Assembly: GCA_029261995.1 (NCBI GenBank)
Contig: JAJDAF010000011.1
Location: forward strand, 48,859-112,858
Direction: 5' to 3'
Source: Candidatus Zhuqueibacterota bacterium
Lineage (GTDB): Bacteria > Zhuqueibacterota > Zhuqueibacteria > Oceanimicrobiales > Oceanimicrobiaceae
Length of the DNA stretch: 64,000 nt
Shown piece by piece: positions 54,278 to 63,108 of the stretch. The translations under genes were made by a program, and so were the position numbers. Below the pieces are notes generated by a model, which was not told where the DNA came from, searched no databases, and saw only the letters and a list, made by a program, of their open reading frames with translations. How positions within the stretch are numbered: position 1 is the stretch's first letter; every line of letters starts with the position of its first letter.

Positions 54278-54904
54278 CTACGACGGTTGCCAACTCAATC
54301 CCTGGCCGAGGATTGCAAGTGGCGGCATCTTTAGAGGATTGCCGTGGACGGATAGAATCTCGACCTTGCTCAAACGCCCAATCTCTTTTGGCAATGACTC
54401 AAGTTCATTGTAATTCAAAAACAAGGAATGCAAGTTGACGAGTCTGCCAATCGCTCTTGGCAACGACTGCAGTTTGTTGTTATTCAGGGCAAGGCTCTCA
54501 AGGTTTGACAGGTTGCACAGCTCTTCCGGAAACACAGAGATGCGATTGCTGCTCAGGGTCAACTCTCTCAGTCGAGAGAGTCTTCCTATTTCCTTTGGCG
54601 CTGTATCAAGTCGATTATGCGCCAGGTCAAGCTGCTCCAGCCCTGCCAGGTTTGCAATTTCATTGGGCAGTTCCCGGATTTGGTTGTTTCCCAAATAGAG
54701 TTTTTTGAGATTCTTCAGCCGACCGATTTCCCCGGGCAGGGAGGTCAGGTTGTTGCTATCCAGGTCCAGGACGGTCAATTCCGTGAGTTCAGTTATTCTG
54801 TCTGGCAGTTGTGATAAACCGCAACTGTTCAACGCCAAGGTTGTGGCTTTGTCCTTGAGAGTTCTTTCTATTGCATCACGAACGAGCGGGGATTCGTTAT
54901 TCAT
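54278..54904 (-). CDS. Leucine-rich-repeat protein
   Basis: A 208-residue protein built from about seven 23-residue repeats of the form L-P-x-x-I-G-R-L-x-x-L-x-x-L-x-L-x-x-N-x-L (for example LTSLPGEIGRLKNLKKLYLG, LDTAPKEIGRLSRLRELTLS). An N-terminal cap of some 35 residues precedes them and a short tail ends in GLSWQPS. There is no signal peptide, so it should be cytoplasmic and mediate protein contacts. Bacterial plant-type LRR proteins with no attached enzyme domain have no common function. The ATG at 54904 was chosen over a TTG at 54910. Confidence 0.85.
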   Translation of the reverse strand: MNNESPLVRDAIERTLKDKATTLALNSCGLSQLPDRITELTELTVLDLDSNNLTSLPGEIGRLKNLKKLYLGNNQIRELPNEIANLAGLEQLDLAHNRLDTAPKEIGRLSRLRELTLSSNRISVFPEELCNLSNLESLALNNNKLQSLPRAIGRLVNLHSLFLNYNELESLPKEIGRLSKVEILSVHGNPLKMPPLAILGQGLSWQPS

Positions 54905-55060
54905 ATTCAAATGGAATTAAAAAGTTGTTTTTCAAGATAGAGAAATCGGTTCACAACTCAACTGTCGATAAGTTGTCATAACAATGAAACATCATAATAG
55001 TATACCCGCATTCCCACAGGAATGCAGGCATTGGCTTGACTTCCAGACCCTATTTTTGTT

Positions 55061-55252
55061 CTCGCTCCCACGCTGGCAGACAGACCGTATGAAAAGAGAC
55101 TAAGGCCCCTGAAGTCGTGTTGGACTCACCGATTCCCCACCCTGAAGCACGGGGCAACTGATCTGCTTTTTTTGTAAATGGCCCTGTGCTCCAGCAGGGG
55201 GCTCCCAGCGCCAACATAACCTTTTCACACAGTCTGCCAGCGTGGCACCGAG
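55061..55252. repeat. MITE/REP-like element with 21-bp inverted ends
   Basis: CTCGCTCCCACGCTGGCAGAC at 55061-55081 and the reverse complement of 55232-55252 agree at 19 of 21 positions, and similarity continues inward (GTATGAAAAG against GTGTGAAAAG). The 192-base element has no open frame. The outer CTCG-CCCACGC string resembles the ends of the element at 63109-63243. Confidence 0.75.
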
Positions 55253-55280
55253 GTTGACGAACTTGCTCAAGCCACCGTTG

Positions 55281-55308
55281 CAGGCGGAAGCAAAAACGCT
55301 TCCGCCTG
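55281..55308 (-). terminator. Hairpin after the type IX cargo gene
   Basis: CAGGCGGAAGC / GCTTCCGCCTG is a perfect 11-bp stem with a six-base A-rich loop, 33 bases past the stop codon. No T-run follows on the minus strand. Confidence 0.6.
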
Positions 55309-55340
55309 CTCACTATCAAGTCGTTAGGCCATCGCTGTGA

Positions 55341-55967
55341 CTATCGAATCAAACTCATCTTTCTCACCTGCGAAAACTCTCCGGCCTGCATCTGGTAAAT
55401 ATAAACGCCGCTGGAAACCGGGTTACCGTTCTTGTCCTTGCCATCCCAATTCACGCTATGAAAACCGGCAGCGAATCGCGTGTTTGTCAAGGTGCGAATC
55501 CCCTGGCCAAGCGCATTATAAATAGTCACCACCACATGGCTGTCCTGTGGAAGCGCAAAGCGAATCTCCGTTTCGGGATTGAAGGGATTTGGGAAATTCT
55601 GATGTACTATAAACTCGTCCGGCATCACCGTCGGGGCTGCTGTTTCTACGCTAACCGGGGCAGTTCCCGAAACCACCTGAAATTTGCCGCCGCTGACAAC
55701 GAAGAACTTTGGGATTACGGTAAGGGTCCCGGCACTTAGAATCACCTCACCAGTACTGGCAATGGTAAGATTGGGTCCGGCGGCAATCGAATTCGCTGAA
55801 AAAGTTACGGCCGTAGCGAGAGTCGTATCCCGCAAAACCAAATCCTGGGCGTTGACGTGTTGTGACAGCATGACCATAAGGACTAGAATCGCTCCCGATA
55901 GTCGTTTTATTTCAGTCTTTACCAAGCATCTCCTCAGACAGGTAGGTCGAGGGGTCTTTGTTGACAT
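55341..55967 (-). CDS. Small type IX secretion cargo protein
   Basis: A 208-residue exported protein. A long basic n-region and hydrophobic core (GAILVLMVMLSQHVNA) form the signal peptide. Residues 41-100 are a short beta-rich stretch with SANSIAAGPNLTIASTGEVIL, a pattern seen in proteins that present repeated strands. Residues 120-208 are a type A sorting domain: QNFPNPFNPETEIRFAL, then VTIYNALGQGIRTL and YIYQMQAGEFSQVRKMSLIR. It is therefore expected on the cell surface with little of its own domain content. AAGGAGG six bases before the ATG supports this start; a TTG at 55925 also has AGGAG before it. Confidence 0.85.
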   Translation of the reverse strand: MSTKTPRPTCLRRCLVKTEIKRLSGAILVLMVMLSQHVNAQDLVLRDTTLATAVTFSANSIAAGPNLTIASTGEVILSAGTLTVIPKFFVVSGGKFQVVSGTAPVSVETAAPTVMPDEFIVHQNFPNPFNPETEIRFALPQDSHVVVTIYNALGQGIRTLTNTRFAAGFHSVNWDGKDKNGNPVSSGVYIYQMQAGEFSQVRKMSLIR

Positions 55968-56100
55968 AGTCTTCCTCCTTAATGTAATCGGCTGGATCGT
56001 TTCATCCGGGCTTGAGAATGTCAGGCTCGTCAGCAGCTTGTCGGGCTAAATAAGACGCTCTGACCTCAAGCCATAGGTCGGTGTCGGTGTGCCGATGCCG

Positions 56101-57396
56101 TCAATGGCTGGCATTGAGCCTTTGTTCCAACTCTTCGATCTTTTTCTGCTGCTGTTGTACGACCTTGGTAAGCACCGCAACAACGTCCATGGGGCTCAGG
56201 CTTTTTCTGGCTTTGGTGGCAACAAGATCCGGGACATCTTCGGCTATGAAGCCAATGTATTCTTCATCTTTCTGAAGCTTGTAGTTGAACTTAACCGGAT
56301 TCAGCTCTTCGAGCGCTGACATTGCTTCGTCATGGGTCAAGGTTGAGATGTTCTCCTTAAGCTGCCTTGAACTGGCATTTGTCCAGACGCCGCCGGCTGT
56401 CACGTGAGCACCGCTCGCCATCTCGAGTGGATGAATCGGCGTCGGTGTACCGATGCCGATGGTGCCGTCGGTCCGAATGCGCATTTTTTCTCTATAGAAC
56501 CCATCGGGTGCGACAGAGAAAACCAAGTCGCCAGTCCTGGCGCCGATCTGCATCGTGCCCGGTCCACCAAACGCGGAACCGTCGTTCACATGCCCCACCC
56601 AACCACGGCGGGTTGAACCCTCGTGGAAGTAGAGACCGGCAAAGCCACCCGCGTTCGGATTGTCAATCAGACCAACGCCTTCGTTCGCGACATCATGACT
56701 GACTGTCAACCGATGCGATTGCGTGGTTGTACCGATGCCGAGGTTGCCGTCCTGGGTGAGCCGCATTCGCTCTACGCGGCTGGTCGTCCCATTCTTCGTG
56801 GTTCCAAAAGCGATCTCGGTACCGTGCGCCGAGTTGCTCCAGTTCTCACTGGCATTCATGATCATGGCCGCCCGTGTCGCGGAGAAACCCGCGCCCGTAT
56901 AGCCGCGTGCGCCGAACCACGCCAGCTCCATACCACTCCCAACGGCGGCCGGGGACGAAGGGCTTCCGCTGGCCGCCTGGCCAATGAACTGTGCAACAGA
57001 ATTGTGGGCAGTCGAAGTGATCGTTGAGGTACTCGTGCTGACCACCTCCAACTGGCTCGAGGGTGTGGCCGTACCGAAGCCGACATTGCCGTTGGGAAGA
57101 AATGAGGCCGCGAGTCCGTTGTTAACCGTCAGAATCAACATGTCGTCGCTAATCGAGCCCACGTTGACCTGATCAGCGCCGACCCAAGTGGCGAACTGCG
57201 TGATTCCGTTCGCGGAGCTGTGTCGCAAACCAAATCCATCGGCCTGGACATCCAGCTTGATTGCCGGGGTGGTTGTGCCGATGCCGACGTTGCCGTTGCT
57301 GGCAACTGTTAGAGTTGTATCCTGCTGCCCAAACAGCAAGCCATTCATTAAGAACGTGGCTAGTAGGGTTGCAAATGAGAATATGATACGATTCAT
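56101..57396 (-). CDS. Tail-fibre-like protein with S74 intramolecular chaperone domain
   Basis: A 431-residue exported protein (signal peptide to about residue 22). The middle contains repeated short motifs such as NGNVGIGTTTPAIKLDV and GNLGIGTTTQSHRL, typical of trimeric fibre proteins. The C-terminal 95 residues begin ASSRQLKENISTL and contain LEELNPVKFNYK, IGFIAEDVPDLV and a final coiled coil (VVQQQQKKIEELEQRLN). This is the peptidase S74 domain, which folds as a trimer and often cuts itself off; the Ser and Lys of the dyad are present at SSRQLK. Likely role: a surface fibre. No phage genes adjoin it. GAGGAGCAGAGGA supports ATG 57396. Confidence 0.9.
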   Translation of the reverse strand: MNRIIFSFATLLATFLMNGLLFGQQDTTLTVASNGNVGIGTTTPAIKLDVQADGFGLRHSSANGITQFATWVGADQVNVGSISDDMLILTVNNGLAASFLPNGNVGFGTATPSSQLEVVSTSTSTITSTAHNSVAQFIGQAASGSPSSPAAVGSGMELAWFGARGYTGAGFSATRAAMIMNASENWSNSAHGTEIAFGTTKNGTTSRVERMRLTQDGNLGIGTTTQSHRLTVSHDVANEGVGLIDNPNAGGFAGLYFHEGSTRRGWVGHVNDGSAFGGPGTMQIGARTGDLVFSVAPDGFYREKMRIRTDGTIGIGTPTPIHPLEMASGAHVTAGGVWTNASSRQLKENISTLTHDEAMSALEELNPVKFNYKLQKDEEYIGFIAEDVPDLVATKARKSLSPMDVVAVLTKVVQQQQKKIEELEQRLNASH

Positions 57397-57478
57397 TCCT
57401 CTGCTCCTCGATTTGTGGTTAGTGAACTTAAAACCATACAACGATAGAATGGAAGTGAAAATATTGGAAGCCGGACAC

Positions 57479-57955
57479 CTATTGTCGTGCAAACCCGCCA
57501 AATGGAGCCATGAACGCAGCACCGAATCCACTCAGAGCCTCTTTCACTTCACTATTCGGATTACCATAAACCACAAACCGCGTCGGCTCCACAGTTGCCA
57601 TAAACCGCTCCGCAAACTTCTCTCCAAATGCGCCCAAATGTGTCATGGCCGCCGCTGAGTTGGCATACCGTTCGTAAATATGGCAACTTTGACCATCTTC
57701 GCTGATTGCCCATTGATAATTTAGTGTATTGGCTTCGTTTGCCTGTGTTGCCTCCACCATCTCACCCATCAATTCTTTGAAGTTATCAAACTCACCTGCC
57801 TTAATTGCAACCTCAAGTACCCAGTAGACATTGTCGCTCACACTTCCTGCATCTTCATTGGCTGGCGTTGAGGTCATTTCCATATCTGCTTCTTTCGAAG
57901 AACAAGCAGAAAGTACTGTAAATAGTAGAATAGATAACAATAAATATCTAACCAT
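57479..57955 (-). CDS. Lipoprotein with antibiotic-biosynthesis-monooxygenase-like (ABM) fold
   Basis: A 158-residue lipoprotein (lipobox VLSAC at 13-17). Residues 45-140 look like a dimeric alpha-beta barrel: VYWVLEVAIKAGEFDNFKELM, NYQWAISEDGQSCHIYERYANSAAAMTHL and FVVYGNPNSEVKEAL. The pattern Y-x-W-x-I-S-x-D with E-R-Y-x-N-S-x-A-x-x-x-H is typical of ABM or putative quinol monooxygenase proteins. An envelope anchor is unusual for the family, and the catalytic role is uncertain. GGAGGTTGTT before ATG 57955 supports the start. It lies 82 bases upstream of the fibre gene on the same strand. Confidence 0.75.
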   Translation of the reverse strand: MVRYLLLSILLFTVLSACSSKEADMEMTSTPANEDAGSVSDNVYWVLEVAIKAGEFDNFKELMGEMVEATQANEANTLNYQWAISEDGQSCHIYERYANSAAAMTHLGAFGEKFAERFMATVEPTRFVVYGNPNSEVKEALSGFGAAFMAPFGGFARQ

Positions 57956-58236
57956 AACAACCTCCAAAACTAAGATGATTAATATGAATTCTTAAGATTC
58001 GGCCGGCAACATCGACCTATTAATTTCTTGTTCACACCTTACACTCAAAGAAAATCGAGTTCTTTCTTCATGAATTAGCTCTCCGCTGTTTAAGCCTAAA
58101 GTCGCAAATCAGGCGCTTAACTCAACATTTCTGAGATGCACAACGTCTCGCATCTTATAGAATTAGAAATCTTCTACCCAAGCGCGGCGACTGAATTTGT
58201 TTTGCCACGTTACCGAAGCATACAAAAAAGGTCGTT

Positions 58237-59238
58237 TCAATAGTGTATCACTGAACCCAGCCCAGCAGGCATGAAATCACTACCATAAGCTTCACGGAGA
58301 ATCTTGAAGGCAAGATGCCCTGTACAATGAGCAGGAGCAACACGATTTACTCCTAAATCTTCTTTCAATCGCTTCGCCATATCAAGGAGTTCTTTAGATT
58401 TGTAGGGAATCAAATGATAGCCTCCCATCACTAAATCTATCTCCTCACCTGAATAATCCTTAGCCTCCCTCACTATGGCTTCCACAGTACTGTGTGAGCA
58501 TCCTACAATCAGCACTTGCCCTTCAGCATTATCAAGAACCAAAGAAAGTTCCGGCAGTTCTATAAAATTAGCTTCAGAATCCATGGGCTGGCCGTGCATG
58601 GATATGTTGGGATATTTGCTGAAGTAGCCCAGAAACGGTGAGCTTGTAGTAATGAGCGAAATTCCCTCCGCAATAGAGACATTTTCGGTCACGTATTCTA
58701 TATTCCCCTGCCAAAAGCGGCCGCTCGGTTTAATCTCCGCGGTTTCCTTCTCGCCATTAAAATAACGTAGCTCTTTGGGTAAGGATTTGGTTTTCTCGGG
58801 CTCAGTTCCAGCCACTCTGAATGAAATAGGGGCGCCAAGTCCAAAGAAGTCTTTTGGTAGATATATTTTGACTTCAGGATTCACCTCCAGAAGATAATCA
58901 AACCCGGAGATATGATCCGCATGACTATGAGAACCAACAGCAAAGTCAACTTTGCGCAAATCCACACCCAATGCTTCCACGTTTTGCCTGAAAATCTCTG
59001 CATTCGTTCCAGAATCAAAGAGTATTGTTTTCCCGTTATATTCGATTAAGGCAGAAAATCCAAAATCAAAGATAGCCTTCCCAACCCCTTTGCCAAAAGC
59101 ATCATACAGGTTTAGGATTCTGTTATCAGAAGTTTCTGTGTTGGCGTGTGTTTGGGATACCTCAGCACTGTCAGTGACCATGCAACCTGTCAAGGCAAGA
59201 GATGTCATCGTTCCCCAAAAAAGAATAAAAAGCCTCAT
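58237..59238 (-). CDS. MBL-fold metallo-hydrolase lipoprotein
   Basis: A 333-residue exported lipoprotein (lipobox ALTGC at 15-19). The metallo-beta-lactamase core has GSHSHADHISGFDYL, IVGCSHSTVEAIV and MGGYHLIP, giving the usual His and Asp ligands. The overall layout (FGFSALIEYNGKTILFDSG, long insertion, GCSH) is that of the family annotated as methanopterin-type phosphoribosyl aminobenzene synthase relatives. Most bacterial members have no tested substrate. GGAGCTGGAA before the ATG supports the start. It is flanked by gaps of 210 to 280 bases and looks monocistronic. Confidence 0.85.
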   Translation of the reverse strand: MRLFILFWGTMTSLALTGCMVTDSAEVSQTHANTETSDNRILNLYDAFGKGVGKAIFDFGFSALIEYNGKTILFDSGTNAEIFRQNVEALGVDLRKVDFAVGSHSHADHISGFDYLLEVNPEVKIYLPKDFFGLGAPISFRVAGTEPEKTKSLPKELRYFNGEKETAEIKPSGRFWQGNIEYVTENVSIAEGISLITTSSPFLGYFSKYPNISMHGQPMDSEANFIELPELSLVLDNAEGQVLIVGCSHSTVEAIVREAKDYSGEEIDLVMGGYHLIPYKSKELLDMAKRLKEDLGVNRVAPAHCTGHLAFKILREAYGSDFMPAGLGSVIHY

Positions 59239-59448
59239 TTCCAGCTCCGGATTCTATTGGTTTCTAATTAATTGAAAGCGCTCTCAAAACTAGTTTCCTC
59301 CAAGGGACAACCTAACGACACATTTTCAGCGGTGCCTGTGACTTCAGCAAATAGAAATCTCTAAAAAGAACAAACTGTGAAAACTCATCCAAGCTTACCA
59401 AAGCCACCAAAATAGGCAGCCGCTGAAAATGATTGTTAGCCGTCGTAC

Positions 59449-60108
59449 CTAACCGGGTTGTTTAACCACGCGAATATAAGGCTTCACCGTTGTCCAACCT
59501 TCCGGAAACATCTCTTTTGCCTCATCATCAGAAACGGCAGGTAAAATAATGACATCTTCGCCATTTTTCCAGTTTGCAGGCGTTGCCACTTTGTGCTCAA
59601 CTGTCAGTTGCATGGAGTCAAGCACACGCAGCACTTCATCGAAGTTACGACCGGTACTCATTGGATAGGTCAGCATGAGCTTGATTTTTTTGTCCGGACC
59701 AATAATAAAGACTGACCTTACGGTCTGATTGGTAGCAGCCGTGCGGCCCTCAGAGGTACCTTCTTCTTCAGCGGGCAACATGTTATAAAGTTTAGACACA
59801 GCAAGATCGGTGTCGCCAATCATTGGATAGTTGACCGCATGACCCTGGGTTTCCTCGATATCCTTCGCCCACCCATTGTGGCTTTCAACGGGATCCACGC
59901 TTAGGCCGATGACTTTGCAGCTGCGCCTGGCAAATTCAGGAGCCAAGCCGGCCATATACCCCAATTCGGTTGTGCAAACCGGCGTGAAGTCTTTTGGATG
60001 GGAAAATAGAATTGCCCAGCCATCACCAATCCACTCGTGGAAATTGATTGTCCCTTCTGTTGTGTCAGCCGTAAAATCTGGGGCCGCATCATTAATTCTT
60101 AACGACAT
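59449..60108 (-). CDS. 1-Cys peroxiredoxin (Prx6 family)
   Basis: A 219-residue thiol peroxidase that reduces H2O2 and organic peroxides. The active-site string is HPKDFTPVCTTELG with the peroxidatic Cys near 47. The long C-terminal domain with ATPANWKNGEDVIILP and FPEGWTTVKPYIRVV is diagnostic of the Prx6 group. The only other Cys (ARRSCKVIG) is not in a resolving position. GGAGGACTAC before the ATG supports the start. A perfect 10-bp dyad lies 37 bases upstream and probably binds a redox regulator. The gene protects against oxygen by-products of the oxidase. Confidence 0.95.
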   Translation of the reverse strand: MSLRINDAAPDFTADTTEGTINFHEWIGDGWAILFSHPKDFTPVCTTELGYMAGLAPEFARRSCKVIGLSVDPVESHNGWAKDIEETQGHAVNYPMIGDTDLAVSKLYNMLPAEEEGTSEGRTAATNQTVRSVFIIGPDKKIKLMLTYPMSTGRNFDEVLRVLDSMQLTVEHKVATPANWKNGEDVIILPAVSDDEAKEMFPEGWTTVKPYIRVVKQPG

Positions 60109-60144
60109 GTGTAGTCCTCCTCAAGATTCGTGAGTTAACAGTAA

Positions 60145-60170
60145 CAAGAACAATGATATAATTGTTCTTG
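60145..60170 (-). promoter_or_regulatory. Perfect palindromic operator upstream of the peroxiredoxin gene
   Basis: CAAGAACAAT-GATATA-ATTGTTCTTG is a perfect 10-bp dyad with a six-base AT spacer, 37 bases before the start codon, overlapping where a -10 box would lie. It does not match the textbook PerR, Fur or OxyR boxes closely. Confidence 0.7.
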
Positions 60171-60211
60171 AGATTTCAAATAATGACGTCTTTCTTTCTG
60201 GCTACCTAAGG

Positions 60212-60235
60212 CCTCCGCGGGTGAAACCGCGGAGG
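60212..60235 (-). terminator. Hairpin after the 60251 gene
   Basis: CCTCCGCGG / CCGCGGAGG is a perfect 9-bp GC-rich stem with a six-base loop, 16 bases past the stop codon. No T-run follows. Confidence 0.6.
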
Positions 60236-60250
60236 TCGCTCCCAAGCTGA

Positions 60251-61552
60251 TTAATTCTTTTTCACGGTAGCCGCTGGTTTTAATAATTTTTTCTTCATTT
60301 GAAAAATTGGGTTCTGAGTTCCCTTTACAACAGGTTGGCCTTGATAGCTAATTGCGTAGGTCAGCTCAAATTCGTTCACCGTGACTTTCGTCGGTTTGCC
60401 GCTCGAACCTTTGCCAGAACCGGGTATTTTTAGCGGCGGCCCGACTATTTTCCTGCTTGTTCGAAGCGTGTTTGAGCCATGACCATATTGGTTTTTCCGG
60501 GAATATTGTTTCCATCCGGCTGCCTTGAAATTATTGCTGACAAGCACCTGCAAGACGGCATCCTTTTTCGAGAGCGGGATTTTAAGCACGACATCGCCTG
60601 CAAGTTGCAGAGTTTGGTTCTCAGCAATCTTCACTTTACCGGCCCCCGGGGGATATTCTGCCACCTGGCCGTTCACAAAAAATGTAAATCGCACATCATC
60701 CTGTTGGGCTTCCGTTGAATTCAGAGTCTTGCGGCGTTTGATACTAATGAATCGAACTTCTGCACTTTCTCCCTGCAAAGCAACGCCGCCCTGGAAGGGT
60801 TTTGTTGCCGGCGGACGATCCCAGATAATGTTGTCGAAACGTGAGCGGCGATCATTTGGGGAATTTGATAAAACGCCCAGCGATTTGCAGCACCCGCTCG
60901 GCGCCTCGACAGCGGGCAAGCTACCGTCTGCTCTAAGTTGCCTGGCAATTTGTGCGTCCACAAAATTGGAAATATTAAGCGGCAGTAAGACAAAATTGAG
61001 AATACTTTCGACAATGCCATGAGCTTCATCGATGAATGGCGGCTGGGTTTTGGTGTAAATACGAATCGTGCCTTCAGTCCCACGCCATCCCTCGCAATAA
61101 GCAAGAAAATCGACATTGGTGTGAATCGTTCGATGGATGCCTACGGCGGACACCCACTTGCCAGCGACTTTTTGCCTGATATTATCGATGCGAAAACTCA
61201 GCCGCCCGCGATGCACCACACGCTTGCTGTTTGGCCGATCGATGTACTTTGTCGCTTCAATACTCGGCGCTGACATACAATCATACCCGCATTCTAGCGG
61301 CTTGGCATTTTTGTCCCAACTCAATTTGGCGCGCGTACTTGGGTGATTTCTGAGTTGGCTATTTGTTTGATCAATAACTTGCTGGCCGGCTTCCTGCAGT
61401 GCAATCCGAAGGAAGGTTGTTAGCAAACTACCGTTTGCTTCAGCGGACGCTGTGAGCGGACCAAGGGGCGGCGGAGGTGTTTGTGAGAACGCAGGGGTGA
61501 AAAATTGCACCAGCCATGCGATGCTTGTAAAGACAAGTATCCGACTCTTCAT
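60251..61552 (-). CDS. Hypothetical exported protein
   Basis: A 433-residue protein with a signal peptide cleaved after FTPAFS and a Pro-rich start to the mature chain (TPPPPLGPL). No known domain was recognised. A central part (about 65-200) has paired charged strands and GYDCMSAPSIEATKYIDRP. A later part (about 250-345) reads like an immunoglobulin-like or FimD-type beta domain (RFTFFVNGQVAEYPPGAGKVKIAENQTL is its clearest stretch, quoted here as FVNGQVAEYPPGAGK). The tail is basic. AAAGGAATG supports the start and a hairpin follows. It shares no operon with neighbours. Confidence 0.75.
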   Translation of the reverse strand: MKSRILVFTSIAWLVQFFTPAFSQTPPPPLGPLTASAEANGSLLTTFLRIALQEAGQQVIDQTNSQLRNHPSTRAKLSWDKNAKPLECGYDCMSAPSIEATKYIDRPNSKRVVHRGRLSFRIDNIRQKVAGKWVSAVGIHRTIHTNVDFLAYCEGWRGTEGTIRIYTKTQPPFIDEAHGIVESILNFVLLPLNISNFVDAQIARQLRADGSLPAVEAPSGCCKSLGVLSNSPNDRRSRFDNIIWDRPPATKPFQGGVALQGESAEVRFISIKRRKTLNSTEAQQDDVRFTFFVNGQVAEYPPGAGKVKIAENQTLQLAGDVVLKIPLSKKDAVLQVLVSNNFKAAGWKQYSRKNQYGHGSNTLRTSRKIVGPPLKIPGSGKGSSGKPTKVTVNEFELTYAISYQGQPVVKGTQNPIFQMKKKLLKPAATVKKN

Positions 61553-62296
61553 TTGGCATTCCTTTGGTTTTGTGGCTGCACCACTCCGGGCGCATTAAAA
61601 TAGATTTACTTGGCGGTTAGAGCAACACAACGAATGAGCAAGTTGCCCCACTAACAGATACACGATAAACTCGAAACAATGGGTTTATGCGACTTGTCAG
61701 GCTCTTCTCAGACTGAACAGCCTGTGGCAATCGGCACAGGCCGCCTATCTCGTACGCGGACTAGGGAAAGGATCGCTGTTTCGCAAGGGTCACAAAGAAA
61801 CGGGCGAGAAGAAGTTGATGTTTGACTTACTGAACAACTGAATAATATAGAATACAAAAAACGGCACAGTATGTCAATAGGAATCTGTAAGACATAAAGA
61901 TACAAGTATCTTATCAAGATTGAGGCATGATACAGCGTGATTGACCAAGAACCAGGGAACTCATGTCATTCTGAGCACAAACTCCCTTTCGCTGCTTTTC
62001 AAGTCCAGCGTTTCCGTGCGAAGAATCTCCTTCCCAGGCAAGGATGACCAAGGATTCTTCGCGCCCCAAACATTTGTCCGAGGCGTAGCATTGGGGACTC
62101 CGCGCTCAGAATGACACAATGGATAGCTTTCAGTCAAACACTAATTATCAAATTACCGCAACATTGCTCAGATTCTCACCTTTTCTGCCGATGATACATA
62201 CAAGTCCAGGGCTGGGCGGATGTGACCCTGCAATCATGAGCCTCCAACTTCATCGCCTGACAGCCACTCTTACTCACTTGCGAAAGGAGTTTCGCT
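61553..62296. other. Intergenic region holding a REP-like element
   Basis: About 740 bases between divergently read genes. The only recognisable element is the repeat at 61965-62115. Open frames here are short and lack start signals. Confidence 0.4.
61965..62115. repeat. REP/MITE-like element with GTCATTCTGAGC ends
   Basis: GTCATTCTGAGC at 61965-61976 and GCTCAGAATGAC at 62104-62115 are perfect inverted ends. Inside, GCGAAGAATC (62018-62027) pairs with GATTCTTCGC (62053-62062). Elements with this wording are scattered through many environmental genomes. Confidence 0.8.
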
Positions 62297-62680
62297 ATGT
62301 CGGTAAACTACACAATCGTCGCCCGGGGTATGCCCGGCGACCCGCAATCCCCCAAGAAGTACTATTCACTGGCCAAGAGCACTGGCGCGGTAAGTCTGCG
62401 CCAGCTCGCCGAACAGATTGCGGCCCGCTCCACCGTCAGCACTATTGACACCATGGCTGTGCTGGAAGGCCTGGTCACCGTGCTGCCGCAAAACATCGCC
62501 GATGGCAAGACCATCAAACTCGGCGACCTTGGCTATTTCCGGCTCAGTCTGCACAGCAACGGTTCTGACACCGCGGAAGAGGTGACCGTGCAGAACATCA
62601 AATCCAACCACCTGCTCTTCCGGCCGGGCAAAGAGGTGAAAAAAGTGCTGGACACCATCGACTACAAAAAGACCGCATAG
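62297..62680 (+). CDS. HU/IHF-like DNA-binding protein
   Basis: A 127-residue protein of the HU-like group found in Bacteroidota and relatives. VSLRQLAEQIAARSTVSTIDTMAVLEGL is the helical part (quoted as LRQLAEQIAARSTVS), IKLGDLGYFRLSLHSNGSD is the turn into the DNA-binding beta arms, and VKSNH-type text (IKSNHLLFRPGKEVKKVL) ends the fold. It lacks the classical RNP Pro arm of E. coli HU but has the same order. It bends or coats DNA. AAGGAG seven bases before the ATG supports the start, and a hairpin follows the stop. Confidence 0.88.
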   Translation: MSVNYTIVARGMPGDPQSPKKYYSLAKSTGAVSLRQLAEQIAARSTVSTIDTMAVLEGLVTVLPQNIADGKTIKLGDLGYFRLSLHSNGSDTAEEVTVQNIKSNHLLFRPGKEVKKVLDTIDYKKTA

Positions 62681-62687
62681 CACTTAG

Positions 62688-62714
62688 CCGCGGCGGGCAG
62701 CTTGTCCGCCGCGG
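62688..62714 (+). terminator. Terminator hairpin after the HU-like gene
   Basis: CCGCGGCGG / CCGCCGCGG is a perfect 9-bp stem with a nine-base loop, seven bases past the stop codon, then TCATTTC. Confidence 0.7.
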
Positions 62715-62872
62715 TCATTTCTACCCATCTTCCGCCTCTGGCCGCCAGCCGGCCTTCCGAAAACCCACACCCAAACTGCGCCCCGATACGTCAAAAACCA
62801 TGGTTTTCTTGTAATTTTTAGCCGAAAAATCGGGCTTTTTTGACAAAAACAACGGGACTTTTTGCAGTTTTG

Positions 62873-62923
62873 ATCGGGATCAAAAATCAAAAACGTCCGA
62901 TGTTTTCAATTTTTGATCCCGAT
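62873..62923. repeat. Perfect 15-bp inverted repeat
   Basis: ATCGGGATCAAAAAT at 62873-62887 and ATTTTTGATCCCGAT at 62909-62923 pair perfectly around a 21-base loop. A smaller terminator-like hairpin AGCCGA-AAAA-TCGGGCT followed by T5 lies 40 bases before it (62819-62840). The rest of the 62681-63249 gap contains the element at 63109-63243 and no gene. Confidence 0.7.
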
Positions 62924-63108
62924 GCTTTTGATCTTGGTCTCGATCTCGAAAATTTTGTTAAAGCGGGGACACAAGTTGGAAAGGAGCCGAGATTTTTGGC
63001 CCATAATGCGGTAGGTTATTTCTACCCGGGGTGAAGAAGTTTTGTTCACAAATGCGGGAGGCTGAGCGAAAGCCTGAGGGACGACTACAACGCATAACCT
63101 GGAAGCTC

